A stretch of 64,000 bases of DNA, taken from Prosapia bicincta (taxonomy: Eukaryota; Arthropoda; Insecta; Hemiptera; Cercopidae). The position numbers were made by a program, and so were the translations under genes. This document shows, piece by piece, positions 1-11,899 of the stretch. The stretch's first letter is position 1. Each line of letters begins with the position of its first letter. Below the pieces are notes generated by a model. It was not told where the DNA came from, made no database searches, and saw only the letters and a program-made list of their open reading frames with translations. The stretch covers positions 15,353,868 to 15,417,867 of the forward strand of contig JBAIZL010000002.1 of the NCBI GenBank assembly GCA_036971475.1, in the 5' to 3' direction.

Positions 1-152
1 GAGAACAATTCCTTTTCCAGTGAAAGAATAATTCACTATTTACATTTCATTTGGTGATGGAACACATGCCTCAAGATAAAGTTGACCGAATGCATAACTC
101 GAAAGACCAGTGATTGTGTTGACTGCAAACTAATCAACACAAGGTAAATGAA

Positions 153-205
153 GTATATATATGTGTATGTATACATACATACACACTTACTTATATATAA
201 ATATA

Positions 206-259
<54 letters not shown>

Positions 260-290
260 AGTGTGTATGTATGTATACATACATATATTT
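153..290. repeat. (TA)n tract inside an inverted repeat
   Basis: A (TA)n run at about 207-256 is flanked by inverted arms: TATGTATACATACATACACA on the left and its complement on the right, just past the TA run. The whole block could fold into one hairpin. The open frame on the minus strand here is Tyr/Ile low-complexity sequence from the repeat and is not a gene. Confidence 0.85.
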
Positions 291-403
291 ATGAAGTTAT
301 TATATTACTATTGTAAGTAATTTTATCCACCATTAAGTGCAATGATTTTTCCTTGTGTGATGAGGCACCTTTCGGTCACTTGACCATTGTCGAATCACAG
401 TGA

Positions 404-2001
404 TATAAACTACGTTTATATTTACTCTAAAATATACTGTTTACAGTGCTACCAACTGCGAACATTTATTTTGCCCCCATTATCTCTTGCTCCTGACTAA
501 TATTCAAGAACTACGATTATATTTACTCTAAGATATACTGTTTTCAGTGCTACCAACTGCGAACATTTGTTTTGCCCCCATTATCTCTTGCTCCTGACTA
601 ATATTCAAGTACTACGATTATATTTACTCTAAGATATACTGTTTACAGTGCTACCAACTGCGAACATTTGTTTTGCCCCCATTATCTCTTGCTCCTGACT
701 AATATTCAAGTACTACGATTATATTTACTCTAAGATATACTGTTTACAGAGCTACCAACTGCGAACATTTGTTTTGCCCCACTTATCTCTTGCTCCTGAC
801 TAATATTCAATAACTACGTTTATATTTACTCTAAGATATACTGTTTTCAGTGCTACTAACTGCGAACATTTGTTTTGCCCCACTTATCTCTTGCTCCTGA
901 CTAATATTCAAGAACTACGTTTATATTTACTCTAAGATATACTGTTTACAGTGTTACCAACTGCGAACATTTGTTTTGCCCCCATTATCTCTTGCTCCTG
1001 ACTAATATTCAAGAACTACGATTATATTTACTCTAAGATATACTGTTTACAGTGCTACCAACTGCGAACATTTGTTTTGCCCCCATTATCTCTTGCTCCT
1101 GACTAATACTCAAGAACTACGATTATATTTACTCTAAGATATACTGTTTACAGTGCTACCAACTGCGAACATTTGTTTTGCCCCCATTATCTCTTGCTTC
1201 TGACTAATATTCAAGAACTACGATTATATTTACTCTAAGATATACTGTTTACAGTGCTACCAACTACGAACATTTGTTTTGCCCCCATGATCTCTTGCTC
1301 CTGACGAATATTCAAGAACTACGTTTATATTTACTCTAAGATATACTGTTTACAGTGCTACCAACTGCGAACATTTGTTTTGCCCCCATTATCTCTTGCT
1401 CCTGACTAATATTCAAGAACTACGATTATATTTACTCTAAGATATACTGTTTACAGTGCTACCAACTGCGAACATTGGTTTTGCCCCCATTATCTCTTGC
1501 TCCTGACGAATATTCAAGAACTTCGTTTATATTTACTCTACGATATACTGTTTACATTGCTACCAACTGCAAACATTTGTTTTGCCCCCATTATCTCTTG
1601 CTCCTGACTAATATTCAAGAACTACGATTATATTTACTCTAAGATATACTGTTTACAGTGGTACCAACTGCAAACATTTGCTTTGCCCCCATTATCTCTT
1701 GCTCCTGACGAATATTCAAGAAGTACGTTTATATTTACTCTAAGATATACTGTTTACAGTGCTACCAACTGCGAACATTTGTTTTGCCCCCATTATCTCT
1801 TGCTCCTGACGAATATTCAAGAACTACGTTTATATTTACTCTAAGATATACTGTTTACAGTGCTACCAACTGCGAACATTTGTTTTGCCCCCATTATCTC
1901 TTGCTCCTGACGAATATTCAAGAACTACGTTTATATTTACTCTAAGATATACTGTTTACAGTGCTACCAACTGCGAACATTTGTTTTGCCCCCATTATCT
2001 T
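404..2001. repeat. 101-bp satellite, about 16 tandem copies
   Basis: The phrase TATCTCTTGCTCCTGAC starts at 481, 582, 683, 784, 885, 986 and so on. The spacing stays at exactly 101 bp through 1996, with no insertion or deletion. Units differ by point changes only, for example TACGATTAT versus TACGTTTAT and GACTAAT versus GACGAAT. The variant CCCACTTATC is confined to the adjacent copies ending near 784 and 885, which suggests local unequal exchange. The last unit ends in CCCATTATCT at about 2001. No coding frame is supported. Confidence 0.97.
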
Positions 2002-2249
2002 TAGATTGGAGTTGGGAATATGGCGTAGAGGAGGGATTTAACTAACGACATTGCCCCTATAAAATGCTGATGTCATCTTTTCCAAGTAAAATACCTAATA
2101 TATCGTGAAATTATTCTCCAGTTATGGTTAAAATGTCTTCCTTAACCCAATTGCGTTATATTCGATATCTTGTTATAGCTTCATTTGCTTTCAAGCATAC
2201 AATTTCAGAATCGGAAAGTGTTAAATTATTTTTCGCAAACGTCATTTAT

Positions 2250-2690
2250 TTTTTTCAATTCCTTCTATTACTTCACACCACCCCTTTATATATCATGTTC
2301 CAATTTTCAATCGTTAAAAAATACTTTATATCTATCCACTCAAGTACAAATATATTGTTTTAAAGCTGTGGAAGACACTTGATCTTAGTACAGTTTCTTC
2401 AAATATTATTATTTTATTTTATATTGGAGAAAACGTTTCGCAAAGGGGGCAAAATATGTAATATAGTTATTTCGTCCAATTTGGCTTAAAATAAGTGATC
2501 ACATATAATTTTATAAAACAGCTGATTTTATGTGATATCTATTGTTTGAAGTCATAGGTTATGTTACTTTACTTATATAATGAGTATTTATTAAAAATCG
2601 ACCAAAATAAAAATTATCACCTAAGTGGGAATTGATTTTGAAATACGTTCGTTTGTGTTACTTGTCTAGGAATAAAGCTTAAAGAAAAAT
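2250..2690 (+). repeat. Dispersed repeat family R, copy 1
   Basis: Copy of an unclassified ~450-bp interspersed repeat. Shared blocks, in order, are: a TTTTCAATCGTTAAAA-like stretch; a 'TTCATCCACTCAAGTACAAATATA' type stretch; 'GGAGAAAACGTTTCGCAAA'; 'TAGTTATTTCGTC..ATTTGGC'; AAACAGCTGATTTTATGTGA; GGTTATGTTACTTTA; and a final GTGTTACTTGT. The same order is seen near 8.24-8.71, 57.09-57.55 and, inverted, 19.21-19.69 kb. No open frame is conserved among copies, so it looks non-autonomous. Two overlapping frames of 79 and 65 codons at 2124-2382 are not conserved in the other copies. Confidence 0.75.
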
Positions 2691-2699
2691 GGTATTTTT

Positions 2700-3930
2700 T
2701 ACTTAAACTAATGCTTGAAACTGGGTTGAATATATTACTTATATTACAAGCGGAATAAAACCACAAAAACACAACTGTTTAAAAATATAAACTTTTTAGT
2801 ATATTTCAAACAAAATAATTGATCCTATGCATTAAGATCTCTTAACGAAATCTAAAACAAAAAAAAATTCGTAGAATATATAAAAATAATTAATTGTTTC
2901 AATTCTACAGGGATTAAAACCCCATTAAACCTCTTTGGGCATCTAAAATTCAATAAAATTATTATTCTATAATAATTATTTAAAATTTTAAATAGGACAC
3001 TAACATCAAAATATGACTACAGTAACTAGATAAAACTTATAGGCTTATAGTCATAAAAATGATAATAAAAACATAAAGTGAACATATTTCAGTGTTAAAC
3101 ACAATAAAAACGCATTGCACATAATTTTAAAAAAACCCTAAACTCACTAAAAAAATAAAACGGTAAAACGGTATCCATTACGAAGTATGGATAACACAAG
3201 CCTACGGTTACTGACCTGGCCCACCTAAGCTATCTCTAGAAATAATTAAGTGGGTTTCACTTTAACTTTGCTTTATTTACATTATTGTTGTACTATACGA
3301 GATGTCTGAAGATATCATTAGGTTAAGGAAAAGTTTTTTTTCTAGAGTAGCGTTAAAAGCATCCTGACCTTAAAAATTCTTACAAGACGTTAGTGAGACT
3401 TATTCTCCAGAAACGTTCCACTTAAGTTATAAGCTAGCATAATACGATTTACTGTAGATACACAGTAAAACCGTTGGCTCTGTTCTGAATACAGATAGCA
3501 TTTCATCTTGCTTAGACGCCAAATTAAATTATCCAAGCCAAGGGTGTTTGCCCCTTTCATTCGGCTGTATAAGCCATTAGCAGTGTACACAAGGGCTGTT
3601 TGCGCTGTCGTATATATTCAGCGTGAGGGCGAACCGAGTTTTTCCACTTAATATACTAAAAGTACCCTTCGTGTGTGCTTCACAAACACTGAGCAATTGT
3701 TTATTTTATATTTCATATAAGTGACCGTATTTGACATAATAATTAAAGCCAAAATAAGTAGAACTATAACCTAGAATGTCACGAATATCTACGGTAAAGC
3801 TTCAATAACAACCACAATATATGATAGGTCTACTACCGAACGGTAAGAGATTGGAGCCCGGATGATCATCAACGGGATGTTACGTCCCAGTGGATAGAAC
3901 ATTGATAACAACATACTTGTTCAAATTGAT
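2700..3930. other. AT-rich noncoding sequence
   Basis: Low-complexity A/T-rich DNA with no recognisable gene. The only open frame of note (3390-3590, minus, 66 codons) has no recognised domain. A small less AT-rich patch near 3840-3890 is also unrecognised. Confidence 0.5.
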
Positions 3931-3939
3931 TCATTATAA

Positions 3940-4440
3940 ACACAATAAATATACACAATTCACAAATATACAACTCTAATTTCATACGCGTTTCGATGAA
4001 TTATGTCATCATCATCCGTGATGGTTCTGCCAACGTTTAACTTCAACTGAAATGTTAGTTTTAGGTAAAGTTATATAAGTTGCTTGATGTAATCATCTTG
4101 AGTTCTCTGATTAAACTAATTTTAACAATACTTAACGAAGTGAATACGTAGTTTCTTACTTTCTGACGCGTTTCAAAACATTCGTTCCTTTTACGAAGCT
4201 AACGAGGCTCCTCAGTACGTTAGAGGGTTAGCTTCGTAAAAATAACCAATGTTTTGAAACGAGTCAGCAAGTAAGCAATTACGTATTAACTTAGTTAAGT
4301 ATTTTTAAAATTAGTTTAAAGTTATATATTTGTACTGTAGTAGCATCACTGATGATAATGATGGTATACTGACGCAAGTCATCGAAATGCGTATAAAATT
4401 AAATTTTCATAGTTGTGAGTTGTGTATATTAATTTTGTTT
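3940..4440. mobile_element. Nested palindromic PLE-like element
   Basis: The outer arms pair across about 400 bp. The left arm, from 3945 (AATTCACAAATATACAACTC), pairs with the right arm ending near 4430 (GTTGTGAGTTGTGTATATT). Both arms carry a GAAA-[AC/AT]GCG motif. An inner palindrome at about 4085-4320 pairs ATTAAACTAATTTTAACAAT on the left with AAATTAGTTT on the right, and its arms carry GAAACGCGTCAG-type ends. Related inner sequence recurs at 33.1-33.25 and 52.36-52.49 kb. The inverted terminal layout plus hammerhead-like cores points to Penelope-like elements. No protein is encoded here. Confidence 0.7.
3982..4021 (-). ncRNA. Hammerhead-ribozyme-like motif (PLE type)
   Basis: Read on the minus strand: helix I UCA/UGA (3 bp), core CGGAUGA (one change from CUGAUGA), one extra U, helix II GAUGA/UCAUC with a 6-nt loop, GAA, helix III as the self-complementary ACGCGU, then A as the predicted cleavage base (triplet GUA). 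The layout matches minimal type I hammerheads known from Penelope-like elements. The changed U4 may abolish activity. Confidence 0.45.
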
Positions 4441-4519
4441 GTAACCTTAACTGACAAGCTAGCTCGAATATTATGCATGCAATAATATATTGTTGAAATA
4501 AATAAAAGAAAATCTTTGA

Positions 4520-4745
4520 AGATGTAGGGAATGATTTTATTAGATAATACACAAAAACCCCTCACAACAAATTATTTTATCCTAACCGGATGTATATTTC
4601 TGTTACCATGCTACCGTCTTCAGAGGCATGACTAGAGTATGGTGTGTATATCCCTGATGATGTTTACTCTAGTAACCGAAACTTGCATCAGGTTAGAATA
4701 AAATTATTTATGGTTAGAGATTTTTGTGTAATATTTATTAATATT
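4520..4745. mobile_element. Palindromic PLE-like element
   Basis: The left arm includes TAATACACAAAAACCCCTCA, AAATTATTTTATCCTAACCG and a CAGAAATATACATC-type motif read on the minus strand. The right arm includes CCTGATGATGTTTACTC, GTAACCGAAACTTGCATCAG, GGTTAGAATAAAATTATTTA and TTTTTGTGTAATATT. The right arm carries CTGATGATG...GAAAC in hammerhead order, with an imperfect helix II (TTACT/AGTAA). The left arm carries CTGAAGA...GAAA. Both look decayed. Confidence 0.65.
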
Positions 4746-4914
4746 TAACCACAGTAAATTATTCCAAATAATTAGTGATTAGCATTTAGTTCTTACAGTT
4801 ATTTCGTACTTGAAGCCTTCATGAGAGAAATTTCAATTATTTAAGAAAACATTAGTTAGAAGATAAATAACAAAAAGGGAAAAAGAGACGACGCTAAATG
4901 AATCTGTGTTGTAA

Positions 4915-4984
<70 letters not shown>

Positions 4985-5196
4985 AAATAAGACAATTTAC
5001 AAATACAAGAATAATTTATAGAATGTACAATTCAAAGCTATTCGTTGGCAAACAGTATTCCTCATTAATACTCAGTATTCCTGATGATGTTGGTACAGTT
5101 TGCCAACGAAAAGCTTTGAATTGTACATTCTATAAATTATTCTTGTATTTGTAAATTGTCTTATTTCTTTATTAATACACAATAATACATAATATA

Positions 5197-5257
<61 letters not shown>

Positions 5258-5270
5258 TATACATATATAA
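4915..5270. mobile_element. Palindromic PLE-family-A fragment between (TA)n tracts
   Basis: A (TA)n tract at about 4915-4982 leads into AAAGAAATAAGACAATTTAC. This arm is repeated inverted to about 5171 and is followed by TTAATACACAATAATACATA and a second (TA)n at about 5200-5260. The sequence AAATACAAGAAT...TTGTACATTC belongs to the family also present near 56.3, 59.0 and 62.2 kb. The 62 kb copy adjoins a GIY-YIG frame, so this looks like a short derivative of that PLE. The forward arm contains the hammerhead-like motif listed separately. Confidence 0.75.
5077..5121 (+). ncRNA. Hammerhead-ribozyme-like motif, family A
   Basis: Helix I is ATTC (5077-5080) pairing with GAAT (5118-5121). The core CTGATGA is intact at 5081-5087, followed by one extra T. 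Helix II is GTTGG/CCAAC with a 9-nt loop. GAA is at 5108-5110, helix III is the self-complementary AAGCTT, and T5117 is the predicted cleavage base. Every conserved core nucleotide of the family is present. The only departure from the textbook motif is the inserted T before helix II. The bare hexamer helix III suggests activity mainly as a dimer. Confidence 0.6.
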
Positions 5271-5299
5271 CTTACATCATATGTATAGAACAAGCAAGT

Positions 5300-6260
5300 A
5301 AAGAAAACCAAACAACATAAGTTGAAAGAACAGATAAGTCTTTATAACAAGGCTTTCTGAAAACGTCGAATATGAAGATGGTAAAATATTTGAAACTAGT
5401 TAGTATTACGAGTACGCATTATCGTTCTTAAGATACAAATCACAAACATAGACTCTAATTGGAGCAGCTCTCAGGGAGATTTTAATCAGAGCTAAGGAAT
5501 GAAATGCACTGGTGTCAAATGTACTGGTCAAGAAAAAAAACCCCTGCTATAATAAGGCCAATAAAATGTGTTTGACGTCAGAGAACGAATAGTCAGTGCT
5601 TTGAAGGTTACAAAATGAGGCAGAAAGACCAAAATGAAGGTACAGTTGTCTAGACTTAGAGACAGAGTTTTGGAGCAAGAGTCAGGAACTATTTGAAGTG
5701 GTGGATGGACAATCTGCAGTGTGTTGGAGGGAAATATTCGAGGAGTGTCAGTTTGGGGGAGGGGGTCAGTACTTAAAGGTATCGACGTTTTGAAAAATGA
5801 TGAAAGTAAAAATACTAGTAGAATATCTACAAATTTTTAAAAAAATCATGAAAAGGGTTCTTATTAAATCTTTTTATTTTACTTGGATAGAATTTTAGTG
5901 GAACGAGTTTTATTTGTGACGATAAATAACGAAATCACTAAACGTTTACCAAGTCATCAATTTCGTTTGAGAAGTTTTAGTACGAATAGATTGAAATTGT
6001 TTTTGTAATCCGGTTGTAGTTTTGCAGTTAATATGTTTTTTGGATATTTGAAGCTATCACACCTTACCTAAAGTTAATATTAAATAGCATGTTTTCAGCT
6101 AAATAATTGTTGCTTAGCGACGTACTTTCGATTCCTCCCGTTGAAAGTACTTTTAAAATATTCTATATTTAAAACATTACAAGAGCAAAAAGGTTCAATG
6201 TAAAAGTAAAAACAGCGACAAAAATATATTTGAAGGTAAGTTTAACAACGATATTTTTGT
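5300..6260. other. AT-rich sequence, no gene recognised
   Basis: Unique-looking DNA. The stretch at about 5460-5770 is less AT-rich and purine-rich, with a G-run near 5752-5766, but no protein or RNA family is recognised in any frame. Confidence 0.4.
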
Positions 6261-6320
6261 ACAGAATTTGGTATGCTATTTCACAATTTAGTAATATTAT
6301 CTACAATTTGTTTCAACAGG

Positions 6321-6538
6321 GGCTTTAGTGTAAAAACTGTCCCATTGCCGAGATCTCCCACTTTCCTAGACACTTTGTTAGCCTCGTGGAAGCCCCTCTG
6401 CCCATCCGTCGATATAAAACCTCTGGCTCAAGCAAAACGAAATCTCTTCGCTCTGTTATACGCAAAGTATTTTCAGGGAACTATAAGCGCAGGAGACTAT
6501 TTAGAGTATCGTTTACGGATTTTGGACATGAATTTGTA
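6321..6538 (+). other. Possible coding relic or exon, unrecognised
   Basis: A locally higher-GC patch lies in AT-rich flanks. It follows a plausible 3' splice site (pyrimidine-rich TTTGTTTCAACAG ending at 6320) and ends near GAATTTGTAAAT, where a 5' splice-like GTAA sits at 6534. The frame encodes about 70 residues including FALLYAKYFQG and ISAGDYLEYRLR, with ordinary composition and no low complexity. A second frame is also open. I do not recognise the family. It could be a lone exon, a transposon remnant or chance. Confidence 0.2.
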
Positions 6539-6599
6539 AATTCTGTGTTACAAAGTTTCTCCAACGAACTATTGCAATTTCTCTAAGAACAATTGCAGC

Positions 6600-8230
6600 T
6601 ATCCAGCATTATTATTATTTCAAAAATTATTTCTCTTTTTAAAGAAATTGGAGTCGAATTTTGTTCGGGACAGTATTAGCTCTATTTTAATGATTCTTTT
6701 TTGGTTTCATAAAACCCTCTGAATTTTTAAATCGAATAACAACTGTGCTTATAATTTAGAGTAAAAATTAATGTGTAATGAAATATGCTGCTGCTACAGA
6801 GAACTCTTCTAGAAATCGGCGCCCAGAGGTGGGAAGTGAAAGCGTGTTTTATAATTTTCTAAAATTGCTGTAATTTTATAAAAATTGTTAGACGCTTAGA
6901 TGTATAGTTAATTTGGAAAAGCTCTTAGAAAATGTTTCCTAATTGGGTTTTTAGCACTATAAGAATTTTCACAAGTGTAGCGTCGCTGGTCTGGTTCTCT
7001 TTCCCCATTCCTGGAGAATCGGAGTTTTCTGTAGCGGTTTATGGCCTTAGTCTAAATTTACCAGCCTTTAGGTGACAGAAAAATCGTCATTCAGTGTTTT
7101 ATAAATCTTAAAATCTCATATGGTTGATTCTTTTAAATAACAGCTTGCTAACTATCTACATTCATATACTCTAAACTGCTAAAAAGGTATAAAGGATTTA
7201 TAATATGTTTTATAAGAAAACAATTCACGAGGTCAGAAGACACTCTAAGCAATACTATGTAATTTTTAAAGTACATTCATTAAGTAATTCTTAAAATGTT
7301 AAGCAATTTACGCTATATAGAACTGAGATAGTTTGAATTGGTTTTTATAACTATGCGTTCTGTTTGAATAACTCAAAATCCTGTGAAAATTATGAAATTA
7401 AATTTAAAATAAAACTAATATTTGTTGTATATGAGGGAAAAATATTAAAAAAAATCTTCGTTATTAAGATAAATAAAAGAATAACATCTAAAAACGTTCA
7501 CTCAAAAAATAATTAATAACATGAATTTGAATTTGTCGCTAACTTACAATTTATTTAATTTTGTTAATCTTTTAATTTTATTAATAGTAAAATTTCGTTT
7601 ATTAATAAATATTTTTCGCCACTAACATATGAACAATGCTCGTAAGTCCAGTAATTGGTGCAATATGTGCGAGTTTGTATTTGTAAATATTCCTGAATAA
7701 ATGTTAAGTGAATAAATATGTACATATATTCAAAACAACATGGGCTTTCCATACATTGAATGAAAAATCCAAATTTATCCCAATTAAAAAAAAAGGTAAT
7801 AAAGTGAAGAAATCTGTAAGATGTGGCCCAGGAAACCGCGTTATATGATACATTGTATATGCACATTATAACCGCTTCTATTTATAAAGATTAAGTGCAG
7901 GTCAATTAAATTTATGTGAATTTTAAAGTACATTTTTGTTTCAGGTAAGGCACCAGAATATATCAATATTTGTAAGTACATTTTTATTACTAGTTTCATA
8001 TAGGTGATGTTTTTACTATTTAAATACCTGGAAAATGTTAAAATATTTCCTCTAAATGATAAATGTGGCCAATATTTATTTAAAAGCTTAAATAATTTGT
8101 ATTTCTCTACATCAATCTATTGTGGGTTCTACTTAAATAATATGATGCAAAAATCGAGTATTAATTGACTTAATTAGGATATTTTGATTATTTTTTAATT
8201 TTATTTAAAAGTTTATTTTTCAACTACTCA
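6600..8230. other. AT-rich noncoding sequence
   Basis: Long A/T-rich stretch. The 100-codon minus frame at 7564-7866 is rich in Phe/Tyr/Ile/Cys and has no recognisable domain, so I leave it uncalled. No repeat arrays or RNA genes are seen. Confidence 0.4.
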
Positions 8231-8234
8231 TATT

Positions 8235-8710
8235 ACGTCAAACTCTCCGTATATAGATTTATATATTTTGTTGAAACTTTCAATCATAATAAAATACATT
8301 ATATTCATCCACTTAATTTCAAATACATTTTTATACACTTGTATAGGATAACACTTGATTTATTTACAAATATTTATAATATTATTCATTATTTAAATTT
8401 AATGAATTGATTTTAGTTTTATATAGGAGAAAAACGTTTTGCAAAAGGTGCTATTTATAGCTATTTCGTTCTATTTGGCTTTAAATAAGTAATAACATAT
8501 GATTTCAAAACAGAACTGATTTTATTTAATAGGTAATGTGATAAAACAGCTGTTTTACCGCATAGTAGCAAGGTTATGCTACTTTATTTATATTAAATAT
8601 AACTATTTTTTAAAAAGTAACTAAAAATAATATTTTTCTTTGGAGATTTAAGTAGGAATTTATTTTAAAATTTTTTCGTATATGTTACTTGTAAACAAGA
8701 AACGATGGAA
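8235..8710 (+). repeat. Dispersed repeat family R, copy 2
   Basis: Collinear with the copy at 2.25-2.69 kb: ATTCATCCACTTAATTTCAA, GGAGAAAAACGTTTTGCAAA, AGCTATTTCGTTCTATTTGG, AACAGCTGTTTTACCGCATA, GGTTATGCTACTTTATTTAT and TATGTTACTTGT. The interval includes a spacer missing from copy 1 (TTAAATTTAATGAATTGATT), so copies differ by indels. No conserved frame. Confidence 0.75.
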
Positions 8711-9099
8711 ATAAATATGAACTTTAAAATAAAGCAAAAATACAATTTTAAACTATATAAGATATTAACTTGGGTATAAAAAAGCTTAGATATTGGTAAT
8801 ATCTTGTCACATGAAAACACTTATTTTTGTTTGAAATGTATTTTAAATAACGTATATGAAAACCAAAAGATTTTGGTACTCATTTGGTCAAGTACTACCA
8901 GGAATTAACTTTTTTGCAGTGAATAGGTAATAAGCCAAAATACGCAACTATAATTATTCTACTGTAAAAACAGCCTCGTATGACGCAATGGATACTACCT
9001 AGATATACAAGGGTATAAGCAATGAGATAAAAACTAAAAATTTAATTAAATTAATGCGAAATTTAATTGAATCCGAAAGAAAGAGGAAAACAACCCCCG

Positions 9100-9330
9100 C
9101 ATTAAAATAAAACCCATTAAAGCGTTAATTATATCAGCTGTTCGAAATACTGAAAAACAAGAGACCCCTCAGCTGCGATAAATGTAAATGGAAGCAATTG
9201 AAATGCGTCGCTGTTAATTGAACGGGATCAAATTTTCGCTACCGTTAATGGGCAGTCGCGGAATTAAGTCGCTTTAAATTCTTAATGAGATCCTTTAAGA
9301 GAAACGAATCGTTATGATTCCATACTGTAT
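9100..9330. other. Candidate conserved noncoding block
   Basis: A patch of higher sequence complexity and GC within very AT-rich DNA, with no open frame, no repeat match in the window and several homeodomain-like TTAATTA/TTAATGGG sites. It looks like the regulatory islands found around developmental genes, but this is only a guess from composition. Confidence 0.2.
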
Positions 9331-9339
9331 CTTTACAGT

Positions 9340-10585
9340 TTTACACGTCACAGACGGGGTGCTTGTCGTTAGTTTCATTTTCATGAAAATTATAATTAAC
9401 AATGATGTAAGAATTACCCAGTAGTATTCTTTAACATTAATTATTATATCCCAACAGCGCTTCTACAACAATAAATAATTAACGTTGAAATTATTAACGT
9501 TAAATAGCTCAACATGAATTTTTTTTATTTATGTTTATGTAAAGTTTAGGGGGCTACTTATATGAACATTACATGTAAGGACTTTGTGTTTCATAACGCA
9601 ACAGGCTTGATAAGGGCGACGAACTTTGCAATAAATAGATAAACTTCTTTGACTTGATATTCAATCAGTTTATCATTTATTCCATACCTACTTAGAGAGT
9701 TCAAATTAACATGAATCAAATAATTACAGCCCCCTAATTAAACAGTCAACACTTATTTAGGTAATGTTTAGAAATAGCAGCTCTACCACCTATAGTAAAA
9801 TATTATGCCTGGATATAAATACACAAAATTAATTTTTATATTTAAAACAAATATAAATGTATTTTATATTCTGTACGAAAACAGAAAAGGATGACGAACG
9901 GTCTAGGGCTCGTATAGCCGATACGTTCCGTATATATACACCATTATGATAAAAAAAAAAGTGTTAACAGCTGTTTTGTCCTTAAGATATTAAGGTCGTT
10001 TGGTATACTGACAGAAAATAGGCAAAAAACTAATTAAATAATTTAATTAACTTAAATTAACTTACTCTGTTTAATTTTATTCGGTTTAATATATAACTTT
10101 AAATATTCGGGATTATTAAATGTCTGTTACTATTACGTTGAAATTTAATTTGAAAAGTTTAGACAAAATTTTATCGAATTTTAATTTAAAACATCCATAT
10201 AATCTTAACAATGAAAGACCCAATATATTTTACGCTAAATCTAGGATAGCAATAGAGAAAGGTCCAACTGGTTTTAATCTAGACAAAAAGAAAAAAAATA
10301 TTTCAGCCATCTAATTAAGTATTAAATGAAAAATAAAACGGTGGATCATCGAGTCAAAGATATTTATTTCAATAATGCTACTTTTCAGCATCTAGATCGT
10401 TTCCTTTATCAAGCCAGAAAACAATATTAGATTGTTTGTAATTATTTATAAAGTACTAGTACACTCATTGCAATGATTTAAACTCAATAAAATGTACTCA
10501 AAAATTAATTACAATAACCTACCAAAGTAGTAAGAGTACAAAATTAAAAACAGTAACGACAATGAGTGAATGAAAAAAATACTAA
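9340..10585. other. AT-rich noncoding sequence
   Basis: No gene recognised. The 64-codon plus frame at 10120-10314 is Asn/Lys/Leu-rich, as expected of AT-rich DNA, with no known domain. Confidence 0.4.
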
Positions 10586-10589
10586 AGTT

Positions 10590-11080
10590 TAAGGTCCGCT
10601 AAAATGCCAAGTTCAAGTGGAGTTATACAGCCAGATACAACTCGCGGGGCATAGCAAGGGACGTAAGATACGCAGGCAGGAGGCTGGGGACTAGTGTAGT
10701 TGGAAGACCCGGTAGCTGTCTACCCCACTCTAGCATCTAAGCACATTGCTGAACAAGACTCAATACATATAGCAGCAAGGCTCTACAAATACTGAAATAG
10801 GGGCTTTTCGTTATTCTAATTGCAAACAAGGAAAGTGCGCATCAGCATAGGTTACAAAAATCTCTTTCTATGTCTTGCCAGGTATTTAATATATTGTGTT
10901 ACATTAGCGACCACACTAGAGGTAGGGACTCCAACTGACCTGACTATACGTCATTGGAGGAACAGCTGAGATAGCATCTATAGAATACGCTCAAAGGCGA
11001 TGATTGGAGGAGCAAGAGAGACTGAAATGTTACAGAATAAATGCGTAAATAAACAAGCGCATAGACGAAACTGAATTAGA
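10590..11080. other. Higher-GC block, unrecognised
   Basis: Several hundred bases of mixed composition with fragmentary frames on the plus strand (for example residues YAGRRLGTSVVGRPG near 10660-10710) interrupted by stops. It may be a very old coding transposon fragment. I cannot name a family. Confidence 0.25.
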
Positions 11081-11719
11081 AAACTCCTTAATTTTCTGAT
11101 TCAATTTAAAATTGAGTTATATGCTAAAACAAACTTGAAATATGACTATTAGGAACAGAGATGAAGATCCAAATAGGATGCAAACGATAAAGGCTTCGTC
11201 TAATCATAATATAATGGGCTCCCAACTTTTAATGTCAGTATTTGCTAAAAAAAAGCTTAAAATATTCGTTCACTCGTGCTATTATATTATTATATAAGTG
11301 GTAAAAAAAATAAATTTAGAAAAAATTACCATTTAAAAAAAAATAAAGAAAAGGGGACGATATCCAGAAGGCTGTGGAATTAACAATCAGCAGCCATTTC
11401 TAATGGCAGTGCGAGTGGGATGCTTTTAGCTGTAGAAGGCAGTGGCTTGGGTATGACGCTATGTATAAACGTTTCATTAATTTGAAAGGCAAATATAACG
11501 CAGCCTGTATTGTGTTGCAAAAACATTCTTTGTGAAAACATGGGACGAAACGAGGCGGTACAAATTTCCCACTAAGTACCATATTATTTATATAAATATT
11601 TATGAAAACCTTGCAAGTACGAATTTGCTAAGGTTTTTTAATGTTAGTTAGTTTTTCTTAATGGCATTAGATTGAGAGTGATAATTACATGTTCATGGGG
11701 GAAGATAAAAGTGTTTTTA

Positions 11720-11875
11720 AATATTTCTGTGTGCGTGTTCGTTTGCGAGTGTGTGCGCGTAAGTCCATGTGCGTGTGCGTCAGTCCGTGTGCGTGCGCGT
11801 GAATCTCTTTGCGTGTGCGTGCGCGGTGTGCTTGGGTGCATAAGTGCGTGAGTGTGTGTGTGTGTGCGTGCGCAT
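11720..11875. repeat. Imperfect GT/GC microsatellite
   Basis: Alternating purine-pyrimidine sequence built from GTGTGCGTGC-like units with interruptions. The His/Thr-rich frame on the minus strand is an artefact of this tract. Confidence 0.85.
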
Positions 11876-11899
11876 AAATAATAATATAATATCCAATAT

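Noticed and set aside
404..2001. CRISPR-like regular array
   Set aside because: Units are tandem without unique spacers and the genome is clearly animal; the same holds for the 45-bp and 35-bp arrays.
7564..7866. 100-codon minus frame as a host gene
   Set aside because: Phe/Tyr/Ile bias expected of AT-rich DNA, no domain, no splice or promoter context.
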